In this document: in pieces, positions 16,608 to 26,372 of the stretch
Position numbering within the stretch: position 1 is the first letter of the stretch
Layout of the letters: each line of letters begins with the position of its first letter
Assembly: GCF_000153325.1 (NCBI RefSeq)
Contig: NZ_CH724141.1
Span: forward strand, 318,982-382,981
DNA from: Photobacterium sp. SKA34
GTDB lineage: Bacteria; Pseudomonadota; Gammaproteobacteria; Enterobacterales; Vibrionaceae
Direction of reading: 5' to 3'
Length of the DNA: 64,000 nt
Notes under the pieces: generated by a model
Seen by the model: only the letters and a program-made list of their open reading frames with translations
Told to the model about the DNA's origin: nothing
Database searches by the model: none
Made by a program: the position numbers and the translations under genes

Positions 16608-17231
16608 ATGACCCTTTCTCACTCCGCTGACAGCGTGGTTGTTCTCGATTTCGAAACGACTGGTTTATCTCCCAATCAAGGCGATCGTGCTATCGAAATT
16701 GGTGCTGTTAAATTAGTTAATGGCGAAATTGTTGACCAATTCCAACAGCTCATGAATCCTGGTTTTCGTGTAAGTAGCTTTATTGAAGGTTACACGGGGA
16801 TCAGCAATAACATGTTACGTACAGCGCCACCTTGTCATGAGGTAATGGATGCCTTTGCTGATTTCATTGGTGATGCTAACCTTGTGGCCCATAATGCCTC
16901 TTTCGATCAACGCTTTTTAGACGCAGAGCTTGCGGATATTGGCAGGTACTATACAGGTACGTTTACCTGTTCAATGCTGATTGCGCGACGTTTATATCAG
17001 CATGCGCCAAATCATAAATTAGGCACATTAGTGGATTTCAAACACATTAAACACAATGGCGTATTTCACCGCGCGTTAGCCGATTCTGAAATGACTGCTC
17101 GCTTATGGTTAGTCATGCTCGAAGATATTAAACGACAGTATAATCTTCACACCATCTCTTTTGAATTGATGATAAAACTAGCAAAAACACCAAAAGCTAA
17201 AATCGATACCTTATTTCACCGTTACGCTTAA
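16608..17231 (+). CDS. DEDDh 3'-5' exonuclease (DnaQ/PolC-epsilon like)
   Basis: 207 residues. ExoI motif [10 protein letters not shown] (Asp14, Glu16), Exo[12 protein letters not shown], Exo[13 protein letters not shown] with the catalytic His and Asp: a complete DEDDh exonuclease. It lacks the longer C-terminal part by which DnaQ binds the polymerase alpha subunit, so a stand-alone nuclease acting in repair or RNA/DNA trimming is more likely than the replicative proofreading subunit. The helical C-terminus ([16 protein letters not shown]) is family-typical. The ATG has AGG upstream (TATAGGTTATACC). Confidence 0.85.
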   Translation: MTLSHSADSVVVLDFETTGLSPNQGDRAIEIGAVKLVNGEIVDQFQQLMNPGFRVSSFIEGYTGISNNMLRTAPPCHEVMDAFADFIGDANLVAHNASFDQRFLDAELADIGRYYTGTFTCSMLIARRLYQHAPNHKLGTLVDFKHIKHNGVFHRALADSEMTARLWLVMLEDIKRQYNLHTISFELMIKLAKTPKAKIDTLFHRYA

Positions 17232-17309
17232 GAATAAGTCGTATATTCAGCGTAACAAGTATGCTAAAACAGCTATACCGTTTTTAATAACTTCACTGAG
17301 AATTGGATT

Positions 17310-18365
17310 TTGAAACTGCTAGATACTGAACATTTCCCCCTAGTACCTATCGCTCAGTCGGAGATAAAAATCGCAAGTTTTAATTTATTAAATTATCTTG
17401 CTCCCCCTAATGCTTATTATGATTTTGAAAATATTTATAGCTACGAACAGTGGCATAAAAAACAGCATTGGCTAACCTCGATTTTAGATGCGCAACAACC
17501 TGATATTATTGGCTTTCAAGAAGTGTTTAGTGCAGATGAACTGAAAGCATTATTACGCGATATTGGCTACCCCCATTTTGCGGTCGTTGATAAACCTAAG
17601 GTTGAAGGCGATTTTATTTATCGCAGCCCCGTAGTCGCTATCGCTTCCAAATTTCCCATCACAGAAGTTATCGCGGTGGAAGCTGATAATGAAGCTGCAC
17701 AATTAATGGGCTGGGCTGAGTTTTCATTTAGTCGCAAGCCACTGCGAGCTACGGTTGATATTCCTCATATTGGCGCAACAGATTGCTATGTCACTCATTT
17801 AAAATCCAAGCGTTCATTATTTGATGACCCACTTCCTGAGACGATAGCGAAAACAGGCAGTGCACTTTCTTCTTTTCTTGGACAACGTTTAGGGAGTTGG
17901 GGCTCATCCATGCTACGGGGTACTGAAGCGGCTTTACTGCAACTTGCAATGGTGAAGCGACGCGAGCAGACCAGTAACCCTATGGTGCTGTGTGGCGATT
18001 ATAACGATGTTATTTCAAGTAGTTGTTTAGAAGAGTTAACGGCAAGTCGTGTTTACGGGATGTCAGAAAGTGACACTGAGCGCTTAATTAACTTCTATTG
18101 CCTTTACGATGGTTGGCAGCTTTATACTCAAATCAATCCACAAGATGAGGAAACTCGCCCTGCCACACATTACTACAATGGTAAAGGATCAGTATTAGAC
18201 TACATTCTGCTGTCACAAGAGTTCAATGCGCGTTATTTAGGCTCATTATTTGAAGTTAGCCATTATCACACTGAAGATAAGCATTTGGTCAATTCAAGCT
18301 TTGATATTGACGGCTACAGTACTGATCACGCTATTCCTATTGTGACCTTATCACTGAGATCCTAG
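17310..18365 (+). CDS. Endonuclease/exonuclease/phosphatase family protein
   Basis: 351 residues starting at a TTG (GAATTGGAT upstream). Metal-dependent EEP fold: IKIASFNLLNYLAP near residue 20, DIIGFQEVF with the metal-binding Glu, YVTHLKSKRS, LCGDYNDV with the conserved D-x-N, and STDHAIPIVTL with the terminal Asp-His pair. The family includes DNases, sphingomyelinases and inositol phosphatases; no signal peptide is visible, so a cytoplasmic nucleic-acid or nucleotide substrate is more likely. It lies 78 bases after the exonuclease and could share a transcript. Confidence 0.85.
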   Translation: MKLLDTEHFPLVPIAQSEIKIASFNLLNYLAPPNAYYDFENIYSYEQWHKKQHWLTSILDAQQPDIIGFQEVFSADELKALLRDIGYPHFAVVDKPKVEGDFIYRSPVVAIASKFPITEVIAVEADNEAAQLMGWAEFSFSRKPLRATVDIPHIGATDCYVTHLKSKRSLFDDPLPETIAKTGSALSSFLGQRLGSWGSSMLRGTEAALLQLAMVKRREQTSNPMVLCGDYNDVISSSCLEELTASRVYGMSESDTERLINFYCLYDGWQLYTQINPQDEETRPATHYYNGKGSVLDYILLSQEFNARYLGSLFEVSHYHTEDKHLVNSSFDIDGYSTDHAIPIVTLSLRS

Positions 18366-18422
18366 TACACTTGTACCTCTCGTTTCGCTGATAACCGCTG
18401 TTTGCTAAAATAAGCACATAAA

Positions 18423-18470
18423 AAAACGACTGATATACCCTTTTAGTAAAAGATATTTATCAGTCGTTTT
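18423..18470. terminator. Bidirectional terminator between EEP gene and rhlE
   Basis: 13-bp perfect stem AAAACGACTGATA/TATCAGTCGTTTT with A and T runs outside each arm, between converging genes. Confidence 0.88.
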
Positions 18471-18491
18471 TATTTAACGTGTTAGACGTTA

Positions 18492-19982
18492 TTACGCCGT
18501 CGCTTTTGGTGCACGGCTACGCTGTGGAGAGCGACGACGACCATCTGATTTCGGCTTTTCATCGTTGAAACGACGACGAGGCTGATCACCATTTGATTGT
18601 GGTTTCGCATCCGTATTGCGTGGCTTACGCGCAGGTCTTGCACCTTGCTCTGAACGCTTCTCGTTGTTTGCAGCATCAGCAGACTGACCCTGTGGACGAC
18701 GAGATGCTGGTTTACGCTTTGCGCCAGTATTATTGTTTGCGCTTCGCTTTTCACCTGTCGCACCACCATCACGCGCCACAAATGTTTTCTGCTTTTTAGG
18801 CTTCTTCGGTTTAATTGGGCGTGTATCTAGCTTAGATTGAGGCAATGCGTTAGTCGGTTTAAAACCTTCAATAATTTCACGCTCAAATACTTGCTGTGTT
18901 AAACGCTCGATCGCAGCAAGATCTTTCGCTTCTTCTGCCGACACTAATGAAATCGCTTCACCAACACACCCAGCACGACCGGTACGACCAATACGGTGTA
19001 CATAGTCTTCTGCTACATGTGGTAAATCAAAGTTCACAACTTGTGGTAGCTGTTCGATATCTAAGCCACGTGCTGCAATGTCTGTCGCAACGAGTACGCG
19101 AATATCACCAGACTTAAAGTTAGCGAGTGCCTTAGTACGCGCGCCTTGGCTCTTATTACCATGAATAGCGGCCGCAGAAATTCCACGACTTTCTAAATGG
19201 GTAGCAAGCTTATTAGCACCGTGCTTAGTTTTAGTGAAAACAAGCACTTGTTTCCAGTTACGCTTATTAAGTAACTTAGTTAATAAGTTCGGCTTCTTCT
19301 TTTGATCAACAGGGCAAATCCACTGCTTTACAGTACGTGCGGTTTGGTTACGCGGGTTAACATCAATCTCTACTGGATTACTCACTAATCCTTTTGCAAG
19401 CTCACGAATTTCATCAGAAAACGTTGCAGAGAATAGTAAGTTTTGACGCTCTTTTGGTAATAACGCTAAAATTTTACGGATATCACGGATAAAGCCCATA
19501 TCTAGCATACGGTCAGCTTCATCAAGAACCAAAATTTCAACATCACGGAATTTCACAGCATTCTGACTATGAAGATCCATTAAACGCCCTGGTGTTGCCA
19601 CCAATACGTCAGCACCTTTACGCATACGCAGCATCTGTGGGTTTACTTTAACGCCACCAAAAACAACGGCAGAGCTTAGACGTAAGTTTTTGCTGTAAGT
19701 CGCAACACTCTCCCCTACTTGAGCGGCTAGCTCACGCGTTGGGGTTAATACAAGTGCGCGTACGTGATTTGAACGAGCAGGTCGACCATTCGCTAAACGT
19801 TCTAGCAATGGTAAGGTAAAGCCTGCTGTTTTGCCTGTACCAGTTTGGGCCGCCGCCATTACATCTTTACCCGCAAGAATAGCAGGGATCGCTTGTTCTT
19901 GGATTGGTGATGGTTTTTCGTAGCCTTGCTTTGCAACAGCTTCAAGAATTGGGGCAGATAGGCCTAAAGAGGCAAAACTCAT
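18492..19982 (-). CDS. rhlE: ATP-dependent RNA helicase RhlE
   Basis: 496 residues. DEAD-box core 1-370: Q motif ([14 protein letters not shown]), Walker [29 protein letters not shown], and in the second lobe [11 protein letters not shown] and [10 protein letters not shown]. The remaining ~120 residues are a low-complexity, Lys/Arg/Asn/Gln-rich tail (for example KPKKPKKQK and RRRSPQRSR) that binds RNA non-specifically. RhlE aids ribosome assembly and RNA decay. Transcribed alone, with a terminator shared with the opposite gene. A second RhlE-like gene occurs at 44508. Confidence 0.92.
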   Translation of the reverse strand: MSFASLGLSAPILEAVAKQGYEKPSPIQEQAIPAILAGKDVMAAAQTGTGKTAGFTLPLLERLANGRPARSNHVRALVLTPTRELAAQVGESVATYSKNLRLSSAVVFGGVKVNPQMLRMRKGADVLVATPGRLMDLHSQNAVKFRDVEILVLDEADRMLDMGFIRDIRKILALLPKERQNLLFSATFSDEIRELAKGLVSNPVEIDVNPRNQTARTVKQWICPVDQKKKPNLLTKLLNKRNWKQVLVFTKTKHGANKLATHLESRGISAAAIHGNKSQGARTKALANFKSGDIRVLVATDIAARGLDIEQLPQVVNFDLPHVAEDYVHRIGRTGRAGCVGEAISLVSAEEAKDLAAIERLTQQVFEREIIEGFKPTNALPQSKLDTRPIKPKKPKKQKTFVARDGGATGEKRSANNNTGAKRKPASRRPQGQSADAANNEKRSEQGARPARKPRNTDAKPQSNGDQPRRRFNDEKPKSDGRRRSPQRSRAPKATA

Positions 19983-20079
19983 AGCATCTCTCTTTTATAT
20001 AAAACGCCAATTTGGCGATATGTAGTGGCTAATTTAAGCCAGCTATTGAACAAACGAGCTGTTCAATGAGAATAAAACA

Positions 20080-20102
20080 GGGAAGGTAATGCTTACCTTC
20101 CC
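20080..20102 (-). terminator. Terminator of the DUF2986 gene
   Basis: 10-bp perfect stem GGGAAGGTAA/TTACCTTCCC with a 3-base loop; leftward transcripts run on into GUUUUAUU. Confidence 0.75.
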
Positions 20103-20129
20103 CGTTGAAATTTACTGATATGTACCTAA

Positions 20130-20336
20130 CTATGAAGCCGTTGTTTCTGTACTCATAGTTTCAGTTTCTGATGGTGAAATGTTTTCTTCTGCAGACTCTT
20201 GTTCTGCCGCTTCAGCGTCTAACTTGGCACGTTCCGCTTTAGAGATGTAACGAGGCTTATTACTTTTATGTAATTTAGCATTTGCCTTTTTCATTCTCTT
20301 TTTAAGCGTTTCGTTAATTTTCTTTTTTCTGTTCAT
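20130..20336 (-). CDS. DUF2986 family protein
   Basis: 68 residues from the ATG at 20336; the upstream in-frame extension is not family-like. MNRKKKINETLKKRMKKAN then HKSNKPRYISKAERAKL is the DUF2986 signature: a strongly basic, helical N-terminus. The last 25 residues are acidic and Ser/Thr-rich (ETETMSTETTAS). It is probably a small cytoplasmic nucleic-acid or ribosome-associated protein, but no function has been established that I know of. Restricted mainly to Vibrionaceae, Shewanella and relatives. Confidence 0.8.
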   Translation of the reverse strand: MNRKKKINETLKKRMKKANAKLHKSNKPRYISKAERAKLDAEAAEQESAEENISPSETETMSTETTAS

Positions 20337-20511
20337 AATCGCGCCAGCTGATATTTTCATCATTTTTAAACAAGGCGCTGATTGTAATGGTTCAGCGCTG
20401 AATAACAAGCTTTATCCGTCAACAGGCAGCGAAAACCATCTCAATATCGGACAAATGGTTTTAAAATCTTAGCTATGCTAATCGTTAAAAGACATACGAT
20501 AGGTGATAACA

Positions 20512-21129
20512 ATGAAAAAACCACAAACAGTCACACTTTTTTTGTTTGATGATTTTCAACTGCTTGATGCTTTTGGGCCGTTACAAATGTTTGGCTTGTT
20601 ACCGGACATTTATCACACTCAAACAATATCTGTTGATGGAAAAGCCATCTTAAGCCAACAACATATATCTATTTCACCACAATTAAGTTTTAACGATACG
20701 TTTAGCTCTGATATTTTGCTCATTCCCGTTGGTAGCGGGATTAAATCCGTAATTAACGATCCCAAGGTGTTATTCTGGTTAAAACGCATTGCACCCAAGC
20801 AAAAGTTGATCTGCTCTGTTTGTACAGGTTCAGCATTATTAGCAAATGCGGGATTACTCAACTATTGCCAAGCAACAACAAATAAAAAACAATTTCATTG
20901 GGTTAAAGAACTTGGGCATCATGTAGATTGGCAATCGTCAGCTCGATGGGTACGAGACAGCAATATATTTACTGCCTCAGGCTGTTCATCAGGTTTAGAT
21001 ATGGCATTAGCGATTATTGCCTACCAATTTGGTGATAATGTTGCACGAAAAGTCGCTGTTGATGCAGAGTATTTGTGGCAAAATGACCCTGACGATGACC
21101 CTTTTGCTCCGCTACATATTGTTCAATAG
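20512..21129 (+). CDS. DJ-1/PfpI family protein
   Basis: 205 residues; the ATG at 20512 has a perfect AGGTGAT site seven bases upstream, preferred over the GTG at 20503. DJ-1/PfpI fold: VTLFLFDDFQLLDAFGPLQM at the N-terminus is the GlxA/InhA-type start, and LICSVCTGSALLANAGLL is the nucleophile elbow with the reactive Cys. SGCSSGLDMALAII is the following conserved block. It lacks the AraC DNA-binding domain of full GlxA regulators, so it is closer to isonitrile-hydratase-like or amidase-like DJ-1 enzymes. Substrate unknown. Convergent with the DUF1840 gene, only 4 bases apart. Confidence 0.82.
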   Translation: MKKPQTVTLFLFDDFQLLDAFGPLQMFGLLPDIYHTQTISVDGKAILSQQHISISPQLSFNDTFSSDILLIPVGSGIKSVINDPKVLFWLKRIAPKQKLICSVCTGSALLANAGLLNYCQATTNKKQFHWVKELGHHVDWQSSARWVRDSNIFTASGCSSGLDMALAIIAYQFGDNVARKVAVDAEYLWQNDPDDDPFAPLHIVQ

Positions 21130-21133
21130 TTTC

Positions 21134-21481
21134 CTATTCCCACATGACATAACTTTTTTCATTTATTGCTGACTCTAACAATGAAATCAACGGCATAGCA
21201 CGCACTGATAAAGAAATTTCAGGCTCAAATTCATCATCATCTATATCGGCATCAAGCGGATTTGTCTCTATTGCTGAATCAGCAAAAATACCACTTTGCT
21301 TATTCTTTTGTTTAGCTTTATTGATATCATTTTTTAGGTTTGTTAACGCTTGTGCGATATCTTCTTCACGAATAGCACCTGGGACTGTTTCGCAAAACCC
21401 CATCATATGAATCAATTGCTGTGCGATATCACCAAACATTGTAATATCGTTACTTCCTTTACTTTGAAATGTAATTAGCAT
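21134..21481 (-). CDS. DUF1840 family protein
   Basis: 115 residues. MLITFQSKGSNDITMFGDIAQ plus HMMGFCETVPGAI is the diagnostic DUF1840 opening (L-I-T-F-x-S-K, then M-F-G-x-x-A, then M-G-x-x-x-x-x-P-G-A). The C-terminal half has an acidic linker (DADIDDDEFEPE) followed by SLSVRAMPLISLLESA. Small cytoplasmic protein of unknown function. It shares its strand with the rhomboid gene upstream, 51 bases away, and may be co-transcribed. Confidence 0.82.
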   Translation of the reverse strand: MLITFQSKGSNDITMFGDIAQQLIHMMGFCETVPGAIREEDIAQALTNLKNDINKAKQKNKQSGIFADSAIETNPLDADIDDDEFEPEISLSVRAMPLISLLESAINEKSYVMWE

Positions 21482-21532
21482 AAATCACCTATCCTTCTCT
21501 TATTCATATAGCTATTAGACCATTATATTCTG

Positions 21533-22126
21533 TTAGGGTTTCTGATCGTAATGGCAATTTAATTTTTCACGGTCTTTTTTTCCAAGAAAGTAACCAATAA
21601 AGCCACCAGCTATAGCACCAAATAAATGGCTTTCAAAGCTCACCAAATAATTAAATGGGAAGACCCCCCAAATCATCGAGCTAAAATAAACCAGCACTAA
21701 AAATGTAATAATTAATGACATGATACTTCTTAAGACTAAACCATAGATAAGCAAGTAGCCCCAAATGCCATAAATGATCCCACTTAATCCCACATGGTAA
21801 CTGATACGTCCAAACAACCAGACACTGATACTGCCAAATAACCAGCACAACAAAATGACATTGATTAAACGAGCAACACCATTAACCCCGACCCCAAGAG
21901 CCAGTAGTGTAAAAGAAGTAAGATTAAAAATTAAATGAGACCAAGTGCCGTGGATAAAAGGATAAAACGCAATGTTGCTAAGATGACTAACATGTCGAGG
22001 TAATAAACCATAGCTATTTAATGCACCATTAGAAATATGATTAATGACAAAAGCTGTAAACGAAAGACCCCAGAACAATAGAATTACCAAGAAAATATCT
22101 CGCCATTCTTTTTTTAAGTCAAACAT
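21533..22126 (-). CDS. Rhomboid-family intramembrane serine protease
   Basis: 197 residues from the ATG at 22126, chosen for GGTGAG six bases upstream. Six membrane helices. Catalytic dyad: Ser115 in HVGLSGIIYG and His167 in ESHLFGAIAG; the loop motif FIHGTWSHLIFN and helix packing glycines are also present. Rhomboids cut single-pass membrane proteins or process sorting signals. The substrate is unknown; no GlyGly-CTERM protein adjoins it, arguing against a rhombosortase. Divergently transcribed from a large lipoprotein gene at 22302. Confidence 0.85.
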   Translation of the reverse strand: MFDLKKEWRDIFLVILLFWGLSFTAFVINHISNGALNSYGLLPRHVSHLSNIAFYPFIHGTWSHLIFNLTSFTLLALGVGVNGVARLINVILLCWLFGSISVWLFGRISYHVGLSGIIYGIWGYLLIYGLVLRSIMSLIITFLVLVYFSSMIWGVFPFNYLVSFESHLFGAIAGGFIGYFLGKKDREKLNCHYDQKP

Positions 22127-22301
22127 AACAAACTCACCACACATTAAAAACATTACTATAACGCAACACCTCCCTACTATTATAGCTAACTATATTATTT
22201 CTGATTTATAGCTAAAATAACACGAACCTCGCTTACTCCCTTTGAGTATAAAGTATAACAATGTAGAATAGTGCACACTTAAAAATTAACACTGAAGCAT
22301 C

Positions 22302-23741
22302 ATGAAGAAAATTCGTTATTTTTTTATAATATCGATGATTGCCATCACCTCTGCGTGTGATGTTGAAAGAAAAATTGATTTTGAATCATTTTCAATCTTA
22401 CATAATGAGAATCTATCTCGTGATATTCATGGCTTTATTATTACTGAAAACAGTAATCCACTTAAAATCCCATCATCATTTAATACTATTAGTCAGCTTT
22501 CCAATACTTTAATTCATAGCGATTGGCTATCTTCTAAGGATTATCTATCTAATATCAACGAACTTATATACGCACTTGAAGAAACTCAATTAAAAGAAGC
22601 TCAAGTATTCATTAACGCTCTCAAACAAGCCAAAAAAAATTACGCACAAAATATCTTACGTGTTAATGCCTATGCACAAACCCTACAATACTCTTACGAT
22701 AAAACTTTAGATCGCTATACTGTAGAGGCTAGTGATTATCGAAAAAAAATCACATTACTTGAGAAATCTAATGACTACTATTTGACGAATATCGCACGAG
22801 TAGAAAAAGAACTTGAGATCCAACGAGAGAAATATTTTAAGGCTAAAAAATCATTTATTAACAGACTAAATGTAGCTCTTAAAGATCCAATAACAACTTT
22901 TAATATCAATGATAACTTGAACTTTAAAATTAGACAGAAAACTAAGCCAAAATGCGAAAAATTTTGGGGAGATTACGAAAGTATCAACACTAAAAATAAT
23001 AATAATTGTGTTTATATCAATATTGATTATTTAGTGAGTAATGTAAGTAAAAACAATAAAGAATCAGTTCATCAAATCATTAAAAATAACGCATTGAATT
23101 TATGGAGTGAGTTAATTACTTTAAATGGTTTTTATGATACAAAGACAAATAAGACTTATTTTAAAAATAACTTACGTAGTCAATTAGCTAAACTTAAAAA
23201 TGATTATTTAAAACGCAAACAATTGTGTGCTCATACCTGTCCTTCTGTGCCAATGTTAAAGCAACAGTTAGCATCCTTAAAGGATGAAAAAAATAAGATA
23301 ATAGAACCCTATATTTTAGATAAAAATAACAAAATAGATATTCACTCCACCGGTTTTAACAAAATATTAAATCGCAGTTTTCAATCCAATAATTTAGAGA
23401 TAACAAATCCACTTAATACTTTTATTGCATTATATGATAACCCAAAAGCTGTCGATGCTTTTACATCTGAGTACGCTCATAAAATAATTATTAATTATCC
23501 TAAAGAGTTTACTATTTCGATTAATCGTAACGGGCATTTTATTAAACCTAAAATTCCAACAAAAAACTATAGCTTGTTTGTTAATGTTGGTTCAACATGC
23601 AGTATTATTTATCAACCTAATCGTCAAGGTTTACTGCCCAAAGTTATATCGGCTGACTCTTTAAATGTAAAAACGAAGAATTGTGGTTTAGAAGAGCTAA
23701 TCAAACATAATTTGGAACAAAAATGGTTCCTCTATGCGTAA
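22302..23741 (+). CDS. Large lipoprotein of unknown function
   Basis: 479 residues. Signal peptide with lipobox ITSAC (lipidated Cys19). The mature region is rich in Lys, Asn and Ile and largely helical: a probable coiled coil at about 115-195 (around LEKSNDYYLTNIARVEKELE), a middle region with two short Cys-containing spans (KPKCEKFW and NNNCVYIN), another pair LCAHTC at about 308-313, and a second helical hairpin following. The C-terminal 100 residues look beta-rich (FTISINRNGHFIKPK). I do not recognise the family. AT content is above that of neighbouring genes, suggesting a recently acquired or fast-evolving gene. Being envelope-anchored and divergent from a rhomboid protease, a functional link is possible but unproven. 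Confidence 0.7.
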   Translation: MKKIRYFFIISMIAITSACDVERKIDFESFSILHNENLSRDIHGFIITENSNPLKIPSSFNTISQLSNTLIHSDWLSSKDYLSNINELIYALEETQLKEAQVFINALKQAKKNYAQNILRVNAYAQTLQYSYDKTLDRYTVEASDYRKKITLLEKSNDYYLTNIARVEKELEIQREKYFKAKKSFINRLNVALKDPITTFNINDNLNFKIRQKTKPKCEKFWGDYESINTKNNNNCVYINIDYLVSNVSKNNKESVHQIIKNNALNLWSELITLNGFYDTKTNKTYFKNNLRSQLAKLKNDYLKRKQLCAHTCPSVPMLKQQLASLKDEKNKIIEPYILDKNNKIDIHSTGFNKILNRSFQSNNLEITNPLNTFIALYDNPKAVDAFTSEYAHKIIINYPKEFTISINRNGHFIKPKIPTKNYSLFVNVGSTCSIIYQPNRQGLLPKVISADSLNVKTKNCGLEELIKHNLEQKWFLYA

Positions 23742-23769
23742 AAATATATCAATTCAAGTAGATAATTAT

Positions 23770-23798
23770 AAAGAATGTTTATCTTCTTAACATTCTTT
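23770..23798 (+). terminator. Terminator of the large lipoprotein gene
   Basis: 10-bp perfect stem AAAGAATGTT/AACATTCTTT with a 9-base loop and a following ATAATTTT tract, 28 bases past the stop codon. Confidence 0.7.
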
Positions 23799-23833
23799 AT
23801 AATTTTAAGAATTAATAAGTCAACTTGTCCTAC

Positions 23834-24310
23834 CTAATAATATCCAAAAGCAGTAGCGACTTGTAACCAATTCTGTTGTGTTTGCTGATCGTGTTCTACA
23901 GAAGGTAAAAACTCAAGAACATGGATTATTGATGCATTTCCACCTGAACGACAATTCATACTATGCTGGTTTAATTCTGCGCTAAACAGCGGCATATTAT
24001 TTTGTTTATCCACACACCAATTATCTACAACTTTACCACGGTGCTGTAAGCAGTAACTTGACACTAAGTGTAGAAATTGTCGTTGATGATTATCTTTAGA
24101 ATCACAAACGATATTTTCATAATTGGCATAGCCCAATACAGGATGATAAACCGTAATACCCTGCTGCGGTGTTTGTGATAATTTGTAACTATCAATCGTC
24201 TCAATAAAACTTGTTGTTGACCCTAATGGTTTTGAAACGATTTCAGCTTGTATCATCAATGGACTAAATAAAAATGCACCGTACAGAACACTTAATATCA
24301 AACTCTTCAT
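23834..24310 (-). CDS. Secreted hypothetical protein
   Basis: 158 residues from the ATG at 24310 (a GTG two codons upstream is an alternative; AGGTCGG lies upstream of both). The signal peptide is cleaved near IQA-EIV. The mature part has five Cys (VCDSK, SYCLQ, NWCVD, NCRSG region), most likely forming disulfides in the periplasm. No membrane segment, no lipobox. No family recognised. It appears monocistronic and converges with the large lipoprotein gene. Confidence 0.65.
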   Translation of the reverse strand: MKSLILSVLYGAFLFSPLMIQAEIVSKPLGSTTSFIETIDSYKLSQTPQQGITVYHPVLGYANYENIVCDSKDNHQRQFLHLVSSYCLQHRGKVVDNWCVDKQNNMPLFSAELNQHSMNCRSGGNASIIHVLEFLPSVEHDQQTQQNWLQVATAFGYY

Positions 24311-24590
24311 ACACACCGACCTATCGCTAATTGGTATACACAGTTTAAATCAACAACTACCATATCACTGTATAGTGTTATAGCAGATATATTTATAAGC
24401 GTTTAAATTTAATAATATTTTTCATTTTTAAATAGTGGCAACTTTGTCAACAAATCTGTACATTACAAAAGCCGCCATAATTACAATATTCATTTTAGAT
24501 ATATTTCTTACTATTAAGACAATTAATTCTCACTTAATAAGATACGGTATCCATATGTAGCTTTCACTTATATTTGTCTGGAGACGATAT

Positions 24591-24779
24591 ATGGAAGATA
24601 AAACACTCATTGCGGATACTCATAGCATTCTTGAAGCCTTCATCGAAAATGGATTACACCGAAGATACCCTATTTATTGCCAATTTCCTCATTGCGAAAC
24701 CTTGATAGAAAAGCACCAATACGATGAAAGCTATGATATTGAATTTAATGATGGTTATCGCCATTATAATGAAAAATGA
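24591..24779 (+). CDS. Small hypothetical protein (62 aa)
   Basis: Good ribosome site (TGGAGACGATAT) before the ATG. The product is soluble, acidic at the C-terminus (YDESYDIEFNDGYRHYNEK) and has two Cys eight residues apart (YCQFPHCETL). Followed by a strong hairpin. No family recognised; the ribosome site and composition make it a likely real gene. Confidence 0.55.
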   Translation: MEDKTLIADTHSILEAFIENGLHRRYPIYCQFPHCETLIEKHQYDESYDIEFNDGYRHYNEK

Positions 24780-24829
24780 TTTTAATTCTGGTTTGTATGA
24801 GTACAGGTTGGTCATAAAACAGATATAAA

Positions 24830-24857
24830 AAAACCGATGTTTATAAACATCGGTTTT
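24830..24857. terminator. Terminator shared by the small gene and DAHP synthase
   Basis: 13-bp perfect stem AAAACCGATGTTT/AAACATCGGTTTT with a 2-base spacer and A/T tails on both sides. It ends the leftward DAHP synthase transcript and can serve the rightward small gene. Confidence 0.88.
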
Positions 24858-24873
24858 ATCAACTTACTATTTG

Positions 24874-25925
24874 TTACGCTTGACGGCGCTTTTGTACATC
24901 TGCTGCTAATTGACGAAGTACTTTTTCTGTATCTTCCCAACCAATACATGCATCTGTAATACTTTGACCGTAAGTCGGTTCAACACCATCAACAATATCT
25001 TGACGACCTTCAACAAGGTGACTCTCAATCATTACACCAAAGATAGATTTGTTACCACTCGCAATTTGTTCACCAACATCTTGTGATACTAGTGGCTGAC
25101 GCTCAAATTTTTTCAAGCTATTTGCATGACTAAAATCGATCATCACTTTTGAGCGGTGGCCAGCACCTTCAAGTTGATCTGTCACTGCTTTAACATGCTC
25201 AGCACTATAATTTGGCTCTTTACCACCGCGAAGGATAATATGGCAATCTTCATTACCTGCCGTTGATACAATCGCAGAGTGACCGTATTTAGTCACAGAT
25301 AAAAAGTGGTGAGGCGCACTTGCCGAACCTACAGCATCTGTTGCGATTTTAATATTACCATCTGTGCCGTTTTTAAAGCCTACAGGGCATGATAAACCTG
25401 ACGCAAGTTCACGGTGAACCTGAGACTCTGTCGTACGTGCACCAATGGCGCCCCAACTGATCAAATCTCCCATGTATTGAGGTGTGATCATATCAAGGAA
25501 TTCGCCTGCTGTTGGTAGGCCTGATTCAGTTAAATCAAGAAGCAGTTTACGACCTATACGTAAACCATCATTTAGTTGGAAACTGTTATCCATGTAAGGG
25601 TCATTAATCAACCCTTTCCAACCAACTGTTGTACGTGGCTTTTCAAAATAAACACGCATAACAATTTCTAAATCAGCGTTAAGCTCATCTCGAAGTGTTT
25701 TAACTTTTTACCGTACTCTATTGCCGCATCAGTATCATGTATAGAACAAGGTCCAACAATCACAAGAAGACGGTCATCTTCTTCATTTAAGATATTGTGA
25801 ATGGATTTTCGCGCTTGATATACTGTTTCTGAAGCTGCTTCTGAAGCTGAAAATTTTTCCAGTATTGCAACTGGTGGTAATAGTTCTTTGATCTCGCTAA
25901 TGCGGACATCATCTGTTTTATGCAT
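24874..25925 (-). pseudogene. aroG: DAHP synthase (AroG-type) with a single-base frameshift
   Basis: 3-deoxy-D-arabino-heptulosonate-7-phosphate synthase, first step of the shikimate pathway. The first frame (from 25925) encodes the N-terminus, including LLVIVGPCSIHDTDAAIEYG, and then runs out of frame; the second (stop at 24874) continues with LEIVMRVYFEKPRTTVGWKG through GVMIESHLVEGRQ and SITDACIGWEDTE. Adding one A to the four-A run (T run 25698-25701) joins them into a 350-residue protein, exactly the family's length, with every expected metal- and PEP-binding block intact. C-terminal features are closer to the Phe-sensitive AroG than to AroF or AroH. Either a very recent inactivation or a homopolymer error; programmed frameshifting is not known for this enzyme. 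Confidence 0.85.
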
Positions 25926-26372
25926 GCTTATACTTCCCGTATCGCTACACTACGTCTATGTCGGTCAATCGATGTAGTGTACTTATCTCCAAATAGTCGT
26001 ATCTTAACTTATCGCCTTAACCCTTTTTGTGCAATGGGTTATTGACAGTAAAGTCGACATTTTTTTACTCAGTAACAACTTGGATGTATCCATCCTACCC
26101 AAGATAATTTACTAAAACTCTTAATATGCAGCCGGGTACATATTAAAAAGCATGTGTGGTATATTCCAAGATTGTTGAAGAATTACAACTGAACACTAAA
26201 TGTCCATTCAAACATGGGATATTGATCTAAATAATCAGTTGTTTCGTTTATAGTTCGTTGTTATATAATATTGAAATATAGTGTTAATTTTAATTTACGA
26301 TGGCGTAACATAAAACCATTACTATTTACCGCTTACTATTGCAAACAACAATTTTATTAGTCGAGGTACGTC
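25926..26372. other. Divergent intergenic region aroG / amino-acid ABC operon
   Basis: About 450 bases, AT-rich. It should hold both promoters. I looked for a TyrR box (TGTAAA-N6-TTTACA) upstream of aroG and found none that fits; the nearest (AGTAAA and TTTACT near 26050) has the wrong spacing. No gene or RNA recognised. Confidence 0.4.

Noticed and set aside
25940..26360. TyrR box upstream of aroG
   Set aside because: No TGTAAA-N6-TTTACA match; the closest elements have the wrong spacing.
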